A stretch of DNA of 64,000 nt from Eutreptiella sp. 'Long Island Sound 2002' (GCA_964036045.1 OZ038381.1:123263708-123327707), one strand, 5' to 3'; shown: positions 31,595 to 43,419, numbered from the stretch's first letter. Numbers and translations: made by a program. Notes: generated from the letters alone by a model not told the origin.

Positions 31595-33670
31595 CTAGTC
31601 TTCCACCAGCTTGAGGCATCTGCGGTACTTCCGCAGATACCGGTTCCACTCCCGGACCCGCAACTCAACGCGGTTCAGCGGCAGTGGGATGGACCACAGG
31701 TCCTCCAGCTTCTGATTTCGAGCGTCCACCCGCTCCTCATCCTCCAACCACTGGAGGCAGGCCTGCTCTGTCCTGATCAGTCCTTCCCGGATCTGATCCC
31801 GCAGCTCCTCCTTCAGGTCCTGCGCCAGGCGGTGTGGGAATGTCCGGCATACCCACTTATCCCGCGGCGCTCCCCGCATCTCGCCGACGACCTCCTCGGC
31901 AAAGTCCTCCCAATCCAGGATGAAGTCATCCAGGTTGGAGGGGTTGCCATCGTAGTAGGGGATTTTGATTCCCCTGAGGTCGTCAATCCTGATGGCGTCT
32001 CCGACGTCTCCAGCCACCACTCCACCGAGACGGATACCACCTGTGGCCGGGGGGTGTGAGTACACTCCCCGTACATCCCTCTCCTCCATGGAGTGCGGTC
32101 CAGTTGGGCCTGAACCCATGGGGTTTGGAATGCGGGAAGGAGTTGCTTCATCGGCTGTCCATATCCCTGTATTGGGGTCCTTCGCCCACAGGTTTCCGCT
32201 TGGATGGCCTCGACCATGTCCGTCGGCGCTTCGCATGGTTCGCCCCTGCATGGTCTGGTTCTGGATCTCGTCTTCTGCATAAACTGCATAGGTAGTCGTC
32301 GTGGGCGATGGATCCTGGGTGGCATGGGACATCTGTACCGTCAGGCTCCTCGGGTCTGTGGTTACGTGTCCTTCCCGCATGGACCCAGCCGGTGCCGTGT
32401 GTTCCCCGAGCATTGTGGATTCGCTGAACATGGGAACAAACGGCAGCGCACCCGGGTCAACACGCGGAGGCGCGTATGGTGCCTCTGCAGGGCCGCCCAT
32501 GGGTTTCTCCATGGCGCTCCTGAGGGTCTTAACCCGCTCCACCAGCTCTACCGCGGCCGGCTTTGCCGGGAGCTCCGGACCCGAGGCGAGGGGCTGTAGC
32601 TCCTCTAGCCTTTTCAGGCGTCCCGACATGTCCTCCACCAGGTGGAGGAGGCTGTCCACCACTCGCTGCTGCTTCTCCAGGGCCAGCTCCAGATTCTCCC
32701 GGTACCGGTCCCGTTCCGCTCGCAGCTCCTCCATGTCTTTCTCCGCGGCCGACTGGTCGTCCAGGATCCCGGCGACGTCCTCCTCTAGACCGTCCTTCGC
32801 GTTGTCCAGCCGGTCTAGGCGATGCACGACGGCGTCCATTCCCATCTTTGGGTACTTGCCCATGAGGAAGGACACGTGCTCGCAATGGCACGCAGCGTGC
32901 TTTCCGCCGGATTCAGCGCATCCCGCGGTTCCCGGCACCTCAGACTCATCGCCCATGGGCGTATCGCCTATGGCGTCCGTCTTTGGTCCCGTGTGCGGGG
33001 GCACAGGTGCCGTCCGGGCCCTGGCTGGCCTCTCCAAGCCCTCGGTGTCGTGCTTCAGGGCGGGCTCGGGGGCTGTATGCGCCCTGGCGATCGGCGCGGA
33101 CATCTCTGGTTCCGGAGGTGGCTCGTAGGCTGTCCGATAGCCCTCGCAGTGCCCCTCGGATTCCCACAGCCTGACCGGGCTGGGGTCCGTGTCCATAGCC
33201 CCGGCGTCCCTTGCCGCGGACTTGGGTGACCCGCGCTTCCGGTAGCGCCGGGCCCGTCCTCCACTGCTGCCTGAATGGCAAGCCTCATCAGAGTCCTCCG
33301 CGGCGGAGCGGAGGTTGCATGCCTTTCGGCAGCGACGCTCACACACGTAGACCAGGTCCTCCATGTCACGTCCTCCTCTTCCCGAATGTCGTACTTCTCT
33401 TCGGGCTTCAACTTCCGGAGTTCGCCATGCTCTTGAATGTCTCGGTTCTTCTATGGCTCCAATCTCCGGCGTGGTCTCCACCGAGTCCACAATACGCACC
33501 CGGGGCGTACTTGGGCAGGGCTCATAAGGGCCCAAGTCCCCGGGTCGGCGGTTGGTAGGGGCAGCAGGTAAGCCTCTGCTACCATAAAGAAGGTCCCTAC
33601 CAGGACCGGCCCCCGCTGTGCCCCTTCCGCCTGTAACCCCTGCCGATTTGCTCCTGATCAACGATTGCAT
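31595..33670 (-). pseudogene. R2 Gag N-terminal and capsid region
   Basis: Minus-strand frame of 691 codons. It is open from an ATG inside the 5' LTR (33670), through the PBS, and into gag, so the true start is uncertain; MEDLVYVCERRCRK farther in is another option. Coiled-coil-rich stretch ERDRYRENLELALEKQQRV, then capsid-like region (IKIPYYDGNPSNLDDFILDWEDF, EDEERVDARNQKLEDLWS). It ends at TAG 31595-31597 within VED*NEAS; R4 has VEDWNEGD at the equivalent spot, so the stop replaces a Trp codon. Gag forms the particle. Confidence 0.85.
33567..33584 (-). promoter_or_regulatory. R2 primer-binding site
   Basis: The minus strand reads TGGTAGCAGAGGCTTACC immediately after the 5' LTR. It begins with TGG as expected for pairing to a tRNA 3' CCA, and resembles the initiator-Met type of PBS (TGGTATCAGAG) common in plant elements, with one difference in the first 11 bases. 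tRNA identity not confirmed. Confidence 0.75.
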
Positions 33671-35936
33671 TGCTCAAAATCCAAGGTTCCAAATCCAAAA
33701 ATATAGAAAATAAAATCCTCCTTCAACCCTGAATGGCAACCGGATCCCACAAATACAGCAATAACCCAATTCACAATCAAAATCAGGCTGCGGGCTTCCG
33801 TTCAGCACACCGGTCGTCTCACGGTGGCGGGCATGTACAAGAATTGCACCAAAGAGGAAAGCCCTGAAATTAGCATATGAACACAAATAAAGCAAAGTTG
33901 GGGAAAGAGGTAAACATACCCATTCACAGCCATAAACCCCTCATTCCCTGGACTCAAGACCTTTCCTTGACTCACCAACATATTGCCCTGAACCAGGTCA
34001 AATGAGATGGCTGAATGCCATGTGTCACAAGTCACTACATAAACCCCAAAAATGTGTTCACTCCCAAGCCCATAAATCCTAGCCAAATACGGGAGGTGGC
34101 GTGTCATGGCCCAGAGTGGCACTCAGGACCATGCCCTACCCCGACATAACCTTGGTTGGACTTGGGGTCGAATGGGCTTGGAGATATGCCCCATGAGTTT
34201 GAACTCATAACATGCCAAAAAACTGCCAATTCAGACCATATTGGCCATATATCAAATATATGCTCAAAATTGAGGTTACCACTTATCCGAAGGCTCAAAG
34301 CATGCATGGAATCGAAGTCTAATATTCATGGTGGATAGAGACCAAAGACCAATGCCCATGTACATCCCCAAGTTACCCTCGAAACCCCTTCGGATATGGG
34401 CGCCACACACTGCTCAAGTCAGCCCATGGTCTTGAGACCAATTCTTGTAATCCTTCGTGTGCCAAACCAAATGGAGTACGCAATCTGGCATATGGTGGTG
34501 TTTAACTCCAAAGCATATGCCAACATATGAACATCATACCATGGTTCGACTCCCCATAGGCTTCTTGCTGTTTGCCGACCAGTTGAGCACACAAAATACA
34601 AAAATGAGCAACAATTGAGGTCAAAAACATGAAAATATGACGAAATACAAAGTTGTCATGATAGTATATCTCTATGCTCACCCATGATATCCGCGCATGG
34701 TTCAATATACAAATGATTGGAACCATTTGCGAACAATTTCCCCACTTGGATCCCCAATCAGGCGCACGGAGACACCTTCGCCACTCGTATCTACATGCCC
34801 CATGAAAATGGGAGTGCACTCATGGATCTATTTACCAAACATACCATGAGCAATACATACGCGGTAGACTTAGTCTAGCGCTTTGAATTCCACAATTGGG
34901 ACATGGGCAAAATCCTTGTCACGTATGGCTCCCCATCTCTTCGGCCACACGAAGATATATAACATGGGCGTGAGCATATCAAGACATATACCATGCATAT
35001 AAAACATACCCTCAAAAGTGGCTCCCACCATGATATGCCATGTCCCTCCATTGGCATAACTTCACGTTAAAAACACGTAGGAACCCAAGGAAAGTTGCTA
35101 TGCAACCCCAACACTCATGCAGTACACTCGAAAGTCACAATAAAATGTTCGGTTGCACGGTCCAAGAGATATATATCACCTTATACCCTCCTGACCATTA
35201 TCCCTTGCTATACCGGGCATGGGTACACACCAAAGGCGTTTGGCGCTTCCTAAATTAAGTTGAAACCAAGGCGCTTGCAACGCAACCTTTCTTATTCTCT
35301 TTCCTCACACTCGCTCGTGGAAATAGCCCTTCAAAGTGGTCCCACGATTCGCTTTTGTTTCCCTCATATCTCCAAGTCAAATGGGTGGCAAGTATAAGGG
35401 AAACCTGATTCGGACATAGGGAAAGGAGTACGACCACTCGAAGAAGACCGAATCAAGTGCGGCGATGTCGAAGTCGAAAATCCGATTTCGACGTCGCGAA
35501 AAATTCTGATTAAAATTTCGACTGCTTATTTAGAAAATTGCGGAAGCAACGAACCCTTTGCTGATGAAATCTGACCCTTCATCGGGGTTTCCGCCAGAAT
35601 ATCTGGAAATAACAGTTAACCAATCGGTTAACGCAAAATCGCGAGCCAACTGACAGTCGCCGATACATTGACCATCAGAACGAAAGGCTGAAAAATTACG
35701 GAAACATTATGATAATAAAACCCTGTTGATTCCTGATATTCTGATGTATAAATCTCCGCTGGCCTCGGTACTGAATGTGGCCGCTCATAGCCGGAATGGC
35801 CAAACCTATCACACTATCACATCGGGTTAGGTCAGTTGGATGGGAGAGTATGATATCAGCCAATGGCGGCTTGCCGGCACATAGATACACACCCCAAGTG
35901 ACCCCAGGATGGCCACGGGGGTCCGAACCGGCTTCA
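33585..35936 (-). repeat. R2 5' LTR (2352 bp)
   Basis: Starts TGAAGCCGG (complement of 35936) and ends CCTTCTTTA next to the PBS. Aligns over its whole length with the 3' LTR. The LTR hairpin has one arm mismatch (35493). Flanked at 35937 by TTAC. Confidence 0.9.
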
Positions 35937-36112
35937 TTACCTCCAAATATATGTTTCCGATCTGCCCCCGTATTCTTGAGTGGCTTAGGGGCGGGGACTA
36001 CCTTGTTGGAGGGAAAACACTCCGGACCCGCCACACCTTCCATTTCTGCACCGGTGTCGGCAAGTGCGTCCATTTGGCGAGGTGCAGCCTTTGGATCATC
36101 AACAAAAAACAA
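35937..36112 (-). pseudogene. R1 protease, catalytic half (cut by R2)
   Basis: The minus-strand frame reads MDALADTGAEMEGVAGPE: DTGA is the retropepsin catalytic motif (36047-36058). The frame then runs KNTGADRKHIFGG into the R2 junction, and resumes in phase at 22742 on the other side. The first TTAC is the R2 target duplication. Confidence 0.8.
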
Positions 36113-36532
36113 TCATAGGGGTGACATGAGACTCTTTGGAAGAGCTTTTTTACACCGTACATGAGAAATGCGGGGGCGCATTTGTTCAGGCTGCCCCTCA
36201 TCAAAAGACAAAACGTTCCAGGGCACACTTTCCCACTCAGTATGTGTTGCGGTAGCCGATTTCCCAACCACTGCTGCTTTCGGGGGGATTTGGCGGGCTG
36301 CCTTCGAGGCGCGGGGGTGGGACGTTGGCCTTTCAAGCGGTGTTGTAGACTGTACCACTTGGTGAGACCTACGACCCCTCGCAACCCTCTATTCGTCCTT
36401 CCCCTCCGCTGTCAGCTTCTCCACCTGACGTGGATGGGGCGACCGAGAGCTCCTAGGACTAGGGATGGTTCTTTTATCCTGATGTCGCTCCTTATCCAAT
36501 CCTGGTGGTACTGCATCAGGAAGCTTGAACCA
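36113..36532 (-). pseudogene. R1 region between nucleocapsid and protease
   Basis: Short overlapping minus-strand frames (for example HTEWESVPWNVLSFDEGQPEQM, and in another phase PKSLMSPL) indicate frameshifts. No domain recognised; position fits the Gag-Pro junction. Confidence 0.5.
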
Positions 36533-36574
36533 GCAATCAGAGGAGTTATGGGTGCTTAGTTTACAATGCTCACA
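36533..36574 (-). pseudogene. R1 nucleocapsid zinc knuckle
   Basis: Minus-strand translation CEHCKLSTHNSSDC is a canonical CX2CX4HX4C retroviral-type knuckle, which binds element RNA. It reads on upstream as GKQDKDYKRGSKR in the same phase, while the adjoining basic region is in another phase, so a frameshift lies near 36600. Clearly different from the wide knuckle of R2 and R4. Confidence 0.8.
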
Positions 36575-36993
36575 CCTCTTGGAACCTCGCTTATAGTCCT
36601 TATCCTGCTTCCCGTCCTTACTCTCTCCATCCCTACTAAGCCTCCTAGCGCAAGGTTAGTCTCCTCCTCGTGGAGTGCGGCTCCGATCTCTATTCGCTGT
36701 CCTCGGTCCTTGCTCAGACTCCTATCTCGGGTCCGGCTCCCCATCTTGTCCCGATCTCGACTGTTTGCCCAATCACGGTGCTTGGGGTCTGTATTGGTTG
36801 AGCGGTTTCGACTATTGCACCGCTCCCTATTTCCATCCCAACAACTTGCGTTCTCAGTTCGTGGGCGATCATTATGCCGGCTAGGACTCTTGGACCTTTC
36901 TCTTTCACGACTATGGCTCCCAGATCGGTGCTCACCAGATCCATAGCGGTAGCTCTCACTATTTTTACGCGGACGGGATCTTTCATTACTCAC
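36575..36993 (-). pseudogene. R1 Gag basic Arg/Ser-rich region
   Basis: Frame rich in Arg, Ser, Asp and Glu (ERERSKSPSRHNDRPRTE, DRSLSKDRGQRIEIG), next to the zinc knuckle. Likely nucleic-acid binding by composition only. Confidence 0.6.
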
Positions 36994-38347
36994 GCTGTGC
37001 CGTCACTCCTTGCTGCTATCCCTACAGGGAGTTGTTCTCCCTCAATATGGGGAAGTTTTTCGCTCCCTAGGGCCATCATACATTTCCCTTGTGCGAGCTT
37101 CACGTGTTCGATCTCGAGCCTCTTTTCGGTCCACATCCTCGAATGTGAGAATATGCGGCATTACGACACAATAGAGCTCAAGATGGGTGTACCTCTTTCC
37201 ATGCTCAGCATGGCGAGTAGTGATCTTGGACATCACCTTGTCAAATCCCTTGGTACGCCCCGTCTTATTATCGGCCCGCAAAACCTGCATGAATTGCTGA
37301 TGCGCCCTGAATTTGGAAACACCTCCGGTAACTCTCTGACCTGCCGCACACCATAATGTAGGAAAATCAGCAAACTTCTGAGGGGTTAACACCTCTGGCA
37401 ATTGCATGACCAGGCATTCATCTCCGGGCTCTTCGGGATCGGTATGTCGCCCTGCATCCCGAGAATTACGCCACAACAACTCAAAAAATGTGATCTTTCG
37501 GCCTCGTTTCAGCTTAGGCCATTTGGCCTGTTCTTCCTGTGGTTGGGCGGCAATCACATTTTCAAATTCAGCTTGCTCACTTTGATGCTGCGCATAATTG
37601 TCATACCATTCCAAAACACTAAGCTCATAATCACACCAAGGAGGTCCCTTTTTGGACTTTGGAAACCTTGCACGTGTGCGCATCATTTCCAATGTTTCCA
37701 GGTTATAGTGGGGATGTCCTTCTTTGGACCAAAGGTTTCCCGGATCCTCGGTTTGAGGTCTTTGCTCATAGATCAACTGAAGCCAATCCTCTGCCGGACG
37801 GACTTCCTTGAAACCCCATCCTTCCTCTATCCCTGATGGAAAGAGCTTCGTGTTTCGCTTATCCTCAGGCGGACACAATGCATAGCTCGGGTCAAAATAA
37901 TACTCCGAATCATAACACCAGGCTAACTGTTTCCACTCTGCCTCTTGTACTGGAGTCACTGTGGCGTTACCTACGAATGTATCCGGCTGTGGTGGTGGCG
38001 GCGGGAGTGCCAGTACCGGTACCGCGTTTGAAGAGTGAGAGTGGACCGCAGTGGGTATTGGTGGCTGTATGAGTGACGGAGACATTTGTGGCACTGGCAA
38101 TGTCCTTGGCAATTTGAGCAGGACGCCACCTAACCCAACTGTGGTGCCTATGTCCAATAATCGATTTGCTGCCTCGGGTAATTCCTTGGCACTTGAGTGT
38201 GAAGGGAGCTGGGGTTCTGGCAGGTTGATGTGTCCTGCTTGGCTGGAGTAAAAAACAAATGGTGAGACATTTCCCGTGGAAGCGGTTTTTGTATTGCTTC
38301 CGTCCGGTTGTCGGCTGTCTCAGCCATTTCATTATACAAACGGGTGA
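36994..38347 (-). pseudogene. R1 Gag, central part
   Basis: Minus-strand frame (main open part 38157-37042) with a Pro-rich stretch LALPPPPPQPD and a distinctive domain: WKQLAWCYDSEYYFDPSYA, EEGWGFKEVRPAEDWLQLIYE, GPPWCDYELSVLEWYDNY, LPEVLTPQKFADFPTLWC, DKVMSKITTRHAEHGKRYTH. No named domain recognised; placement before the knuckle implies capsid-type Gag. 37963-38347 is also the left copy of the E5 flank duplication. Confidence 0.65.
37963..38347. repeat. Left copy of the ~385-bp duplication flanking E5
   Basis: R1 gag sequence ggcgttacctacgaatg ... caaacgggtga repeats directly at 42618-43001. Ends at the E5 tail. The two copies are nearly identical (a few percent of bases differ by eye). 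Confidence 0.85.
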
Positions 38348-38362
38348 GGTAGGTAGGTAGGT
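38347..38362 (-). repeat. E5 3' tail, (TACC)4 on the minus strand
   Basis: Four AGGT units on the plus strand between R1 gag and the E5 body. Confidence 0.8.
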
Positions 38363-38879
38363 TGACTCGGGACTGGGGTTGCCCCGCCAGGAGGTCTTAC
38401 CAAGGGGCTTTTGCTCACCCACCCATGGCCCCACTGCACGTGCCCCCACAAAGCGGCTCCCGCACATGGGGGAAGGGCGCGGTCGCCGCGAGGAGTACCC
38501 TACAGCGGGTTCTCCCCAGAGAGGCAACCCATGTTCGACCGAAGTCTTACATTCCTCTCCTTCGGGCGGATGATACGTGGGGGAGGGTCCCATCGCACAT
38601 CCTCATCAACCTCCGGATTCTGGGGCCCAGGGGCCGGGAGCCACACCAAAGGCCCTGTCCTGCAGGCACCCCCACCTGGGTTGGTTTGCAGTAGGCGTGA
38701 GGCGACTTGAAGAAGCACGTGCTACGGGACTCGCACGCCGTGGCGCACACTCACGCCTCCTGACTCGGTCGAGCTTGCGCTCTCCCGGGGGGCCAGGGGT
38801 TCGAAGTAGGTCGTCGTGGTTGGTTGGTCGGTCGTTAAAAGGTTCGGTGTAGTCTGGTGACGTCCGTCGGTCGGTTGCG

Positions 38880-39830
38880 TGGCGGGAGAGTCACGGTTTT
38901 GTTCGTGGACATGGTTGTCGGCGGGCGTGGCGCACCACAGTGTCGCCAACCCGATGGACGCCGTTCCCGTTTCGACCGATGCACGCCTGGCTGGTTTGGT
39001 GTTGGCCGGCTTGCGTGTGGGCTGTTTATGGTCAAGTGGCGGCTGCAGCTGCGGTGTGGTCGGTGCGCGGTTGTCTTCGCCGCCTCATGGTCGGCTTGGT
39101 CTGCGTGGGTTTCGTCGCGCTGCTGCCGGTGGTCGTATCGCCGAATGTTGTGTGTGCAGCCGGCACGTCCATGTCGGCGCTGGCTAGTTGCGTCTTGGTT
39201 GGTCCAAGTGCGGCGTAGTGCGTTTTGTCAAAGTTGATTGGCCGCCTTCGTAATGGTAGAGTTGTGGTGTTCTGTTGTGTTCGTTGGCATGCTCGTCAGC
39301 CGGCGTGGCGCACCACGATGCCGCCATCTTGTTGGACGTCGTTCCCGTTTCGAGCCGTGCACGCCTGGCTGGTCTTGTGTTGGCCGGCTTGTGTGTGGTC
39401 TGTTTACGGTCATGTGGCGGCTGCAGCTTTGGTGTGGTTGGTGCACGGTTGTCGCGGCCGCCTCATGGTCGGCTCCGTTCGTGTGGGTTCCGTCACGCTG
39501 CTGCCGGTGGTCTTATCGTCAAAAAACATGCCTGTGCAGCCGGCGCATCCGTGTCGGTGCTGGTTAGTTGCGTCTTGGTTTGTCCAAGTGTAGTGTAGTG
39601 TAGTTTGTTAACCTTGGTTGGTCGTGTCCGTAGTGGTAGAGTTACGGTGTTCCGCTGTGTTCGTGGGCATGGTGGTCGGCGGGCGTGGCTCACCACGGTG
39701 TCCCCAGCCCGTTGGACGCCGTTCTTGTACCGGCCCATGCATGTCCGGCCGGTTCGGTGTTGACCGGCGTGCGTGCGGTCTGTTTATGGTCATGTCATGT
39801 TCGCTGTAGGTGTTTTGTTAGTGCGCGGTC
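38880..39830. repeat. E5 tandem repeat, ~379-bp unit, three copies
   Basis: ggcgtggcgcaccac-type landmarks at about 38924, 39303 and 39682, each followed by gttggacgccgttc, ttggccggcttgtgtg and gtttatggtcatgtgg. The last copy decays after 39830. Confidence 0.75.
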
Positions 39831-40740
39831 GTGTTAGTCGCGTCTTGGTGTGTTTGTTCAGCGTTGGTTCCTTGTCGCTGCAGCGGGCGCTTGCGCACTC
39901 CGATTTGTTGCGTGCAGGTATTCCGCTTGTTGCCGTGTTGGTTGGTGCCAGTTGCGTAGGGCCGGCACGGTACGTTTTTACTGTGCGCCGTCTCCCCACC
40001 GTCGGGGAGAAAAGTGATGATAAGTCGTTTGACCGCTGTAAAAACGTTTTCCCAATTCGGTGCCCTTTTCCCTGCCCTGCCCTGGCAGTGTTGCATGCAC
40101 AACCCATCATCTGGTACTTCGCGGTGCTCTGTGGCCGTCCTTCCAGTTTGGCCTGTGCCATTCATATGTACACCCCCCGCCGGTGGCAAGGCTCCGTCGG
40201 TCCCCCTTGGTGCGCCCCTGTGCTCCCCATGGGGGCCCCAGGGTGCTGTTCCGGCTCGGTGGTGCGGTGCTCCTGTTCGTGTCTGCCTGCCTGCCGTGCG
40301 CCATACCGTGCCGTGTTTTGCGGGTCATGTGGCTGGCGTGCCTGTGTCGCAGTGCTGAGTTTGGTGGTTAGGATGGTTAGGGCGGTTGGACTCGTGCTGT
40401 GGTGCCGGGACGTTCCGTCCGGCGTGGTGGGCTGGGCTCGGCGTATCACATCCGTGTCTGCTGGCAGGGGGTTGGCGTGGCCCCGTGTGGCGAGCCTGTG
40501 GTCCCTCGCGTGCCCCAGGTGGGGCTTCGGAGGATAGGATTACCGGGCAGTGTTGCAGCCCCCCTCCCGCTTATTGACGCTGTTAGCTTTCTGCCGGGAA
40601 TGTGTCCCTCGTACCCTTCGCGTAGGTTATATGTGCCGAAACCCCCCCGGCGTCCCAGGCGTTTAACTTTCCCGGAGGAGGTGTGCGCCGGTTCCCCCGT
40701 TGCACGTATCCCTGGATGCTCGCCTTGGAAGGTAATACTC
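39831..40740. other. E5 unique segment
   Basis: About 0.9 kb of GC-rich sequence without repeats or convincing coding potential. Confidence 0.4.
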
Positions 40741-42262
40741 TGGACGATTGTTCGATAACATTCTCGTGGTCATCGGCCCGGTCGTGGGTCCCGCGTGTTT
40801 GGCCGGCCACTTTGCCCGGCCCCTTGTGGATCTAGCTCGCGGGAAAGTAGGGTTAGGTGGAAGGACGGGTCCGGGTCCGGCGCCGCCCCTTTCTCTGTTG
40901 CAGGCGGGTTGCGGGGGTCCAGGAAGCGTGGCCCCCACCCGGGGGATGCAGGAGGAAGTCGTTGGGTTTTTGTTCTTGTCCGACACCACGGGCTGCTAAG
41001 GCTAGCCTCTCCTCTTCGGGTATCTGTAGCATGTGTCGGGCAGGTTGACGTTTTTCCTGGCGGTGTGTCCGACCGACAGGCGTTGCTGGAGTGTGTTGCG
41101 CGGCCGAGCGTCGTTGGGTTGTACGAGGGGTCCTTTTGGGCGAGGTTGGCTCGTCCGGGGTCGTAGCGGTTTATGGCCGAGTGCGCAGCCGTTGGTGGGA
41201 CGTCCATCGCCCGGCCCTCTGGGGGGAGGAGATGATCCCGCAGCCGTCGTGTCGTCTCCTCCCTTGCGCATGGCCCGTGCGGGACTTGCGTCGCGCGTGT
41301 GCGGCTGTGCGTCGTTGCTGCAGGTCCTGTGGCCTGGTGCGGCTCAGGGCCCTGGGGGGTTTCCAACGCGTCGCACAGGGGCGCTGCGGATGGAACCAAA
41401 GATTCCGTGCACAAGGGCCGCGTGTGCCGCCTGGGCCTCCGTCTTAGTGCGGATGGCGGGCTGCAGTTGTTCGCCCAGCGCCAGCGCCCGGATCTGGCGG
41501 ATCGCGGTGCTCGATAACACTCTCGTGGTCATTAGCCCGGCCGTGGGCCCTGCGTGTTTGGCTGGCCCCTTTGCCCGGCCCCTCGCGGATCCGTTACGCG
41601 GGAGGGGAGGGTCAAATGGGATGACGGGTCCGGGTGTGGCGCTGCCCCTTCCTCTGTTGCAGGCGGGTCGCGGGGGACCGGGAAGTGCGACCCCCGCCCG
41701 GGGGATGTGGGAGGAGGTCGTTGGGGATTTTTTTGTGTCCGACACCACGGGCTGCTAAGGCTAGCCTCTACTCCTTGGGTGTCCGTTGCACGTGCCGGGT
41801 AGGTTGACGCCTTCCCTGCTGGTGTGCCTGATCGACAGGCGTTGCTGGAGTGTGTTGCGCGGCCGCGCGTTGTTGGGTTGTACGAGGGGGTCTTATTTGG
41901 CGAGGTTGGCTCGCCCGGGGTCATCGTGGTTCGTGGCCGACTCCGCAGCCATTGGTGTGACGTCCATGGCCAGGTCCTCTGGCGGGAGGAGGCGATCCCG
42001 TGGCCGCCGTGTCGTCTCCTCCCTTGCGCATGGCCGCTGCGGGACTCGTGTCGCGCGTGTGCGGCTGCGCATCTTCGCTGCAGGTCCTGTGGCCGGCTGC
42101 GGCTCAGGGCCCTGGGGGGTTACCCACGCGTCGCACAAGGGCGCTGCGGAGGGCACTGAAGATTTCGTGCACAAGGGCCGGGTGTGCTGCCTGGGCCTCT
42201 GTCTCAGTGCGGATGGCGGGCTGTAGTTGCTCGCCCAGTGCCAGCGCCCGGATCTGGTGGAT
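40741..42262. repeat. E5 tandem repeat, ~759-bp unit, two copies
   Basis: tctcgtggtcatcggcccgg at 40762 recurs at 41521 (tctcgtggtcattagcccgg) and the copies run in parallel (ggcggatcgc, ccggggcgcgg, gacaccacgggctgctaagg, cgacaggcgttgctggagtg) to about 42262. Remaining 42263-42617 is E5 5' sequence with no gene seen. Confidence 0.8.
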
Positions 42263-42617
42263 CGCGAAGACGGGGCACAGGTTGGGCGCAGTGGGGGTCT
42301 CCGCCGTCGGTTCCGGGCTGGCTTCCAACTGCTGCCGGCCGTCAAGGTAGAACCTCCACGTCGCTGACCACACCCTGGTGTGTGGCCAGCGGCATTGCGC
42401 CCACCGCCAGAGGCAGTAGAGGGCATGGCCTGGGTGCCAAGTGCCGGCCGTCCCCGACACGATGGCCGTCAGGGGGTCCGGGGGCTGGCCTGGGAGCAGG
42501 GGGGTGGGGCTGTCCGGCACGTCCGTGGTCGCCGAGAGCATGGAGTTGACGGCCTCCAAGCTCCAGTGGCTCTTCTGCGGGTGCGAAATGATCCGCACTT
42601 GGTAGTAGTCAAAGCGG

Positions 42618-43001
42618 CGTTACCTACGAATGTATCCGGCTGTGCTGGTGGCGGCAGGAGTGCCTGTACCGGTACCGCGTTTGAAGAGTGAGAGTGGACC
42701 GCAGTGGGTATTGGTGGCTGTATGAGTGACAGAGACATTTGTCGCACTGGCAATGTCCTTGGCAATTTGAGCGGGACGCCACCCAGCCCAACTGTGGTGC
42801 CTATGTCCAATAATCGATTTGCTGCCTCGGGTAATTCCTTGGCACTTGAGTGTGAAGGGAGCTGGGGTTCTGGCAGGTTGATGTGTCCTGCTTGGCTGGA
42901 GTAAAAAACAAATGGTGAGACATTTCCCGTGGAAGCGGGTTCTCGTATTGCTTCCGTCCGGTTGTCGGCTGTTTCAGCCATTTCATTATACAAACGGGTG
43001 A
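42618..43001. repeat. Right copy of the ~385-bp duplication flanking E5
   Basis: Direct copy of 37963-38347 that continues to the right into R1 gag (gggtga|tgtttcgag), while the left copy stops at the tail. Confidence 0.85.
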
Positions 43002-43419
43002 TGTTTCGAGTTGCCTCAAGAGCCCCGGCAAGTTCCTGTTTGGCGGAATTCTCCTCGTTTATGGGCTCTGGCCAAGTAGCTGTGAATCTCATGCCTGGTG
43101 CTTCACTTTTCCATGTGGAATCTTGTTCTTTCTCTTTGTGACCTGTTTCCTTTTCATGGGCGAGGGGTTCATGGGCGAAGGGTACAACCTTTTCAACCAT
43201 TGCCTCTACCTGATCCCGATGTCTCCTGGTGTCACACACGTTGGAATATCTTTGAGCATTGTACCTTTTAGCTTCCTCAACGTAATCCTTCACTCTCAAT
43301 GCCGTCTCCTTCACCACGTTACTCTCATCGGTGGCGATCTCTGCATCCCGGGACGCAGCCTTCCAGCGCTTACCTGTGCTGACCGGGTTGCCTCTGTCAA
43401 TTCGGCTTCATACTTGGCC

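Larger units (their letters stand above)
22745..35936 (-). mobile_element. R2: full-length chromovirus LTR retrotransposon
   Basis: Complete layout on the minus strand: 5' LTR (35936-33585), PBS (33584-33567), gag (33670-30557), protease, RT, RNase H, integrase and chromodomain (30475-25491), purine tract (25112-25099), 3' LTR (25098-22745), with a 4-bp TTAC duplication. About 13.2 kb. Coding frames are split by three nonsense codons and one 1-base deletion, so it cannot move by itself, but the LTRs remain very similar to each other. It landed in R1's protease. R3 is a sister copy. Confidence 0.9.
38348..42617 (-). mobile_element. E5: tetranucleotide-tailed insertion in R1 gag
   Basis: A 4.27-kb GC-rich insertion, minus strand, 5' end at 42617 and (TACC)n tail at 38362. 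Minus-strand 3' end reads CCCGAGTCAAC before the tail, faintly like E2 (CCGAGTGCAC). Contains three ~379-bp and two ~759-bp tandem repeats. No RT or endonuclease motif in any frame; open frames are compositional. Flanked by a ~385-bp direct duplication of R1 gag. Confidence 0.75.

Noticed and set aside
38700-38820. tRNA-like B-box (ggttcgaag) in E5, suggesting a SINE head
   Set aside because: Only part of the B-box consensus matches, no A-box at proper spacing and no cloverleaf could be drawn.
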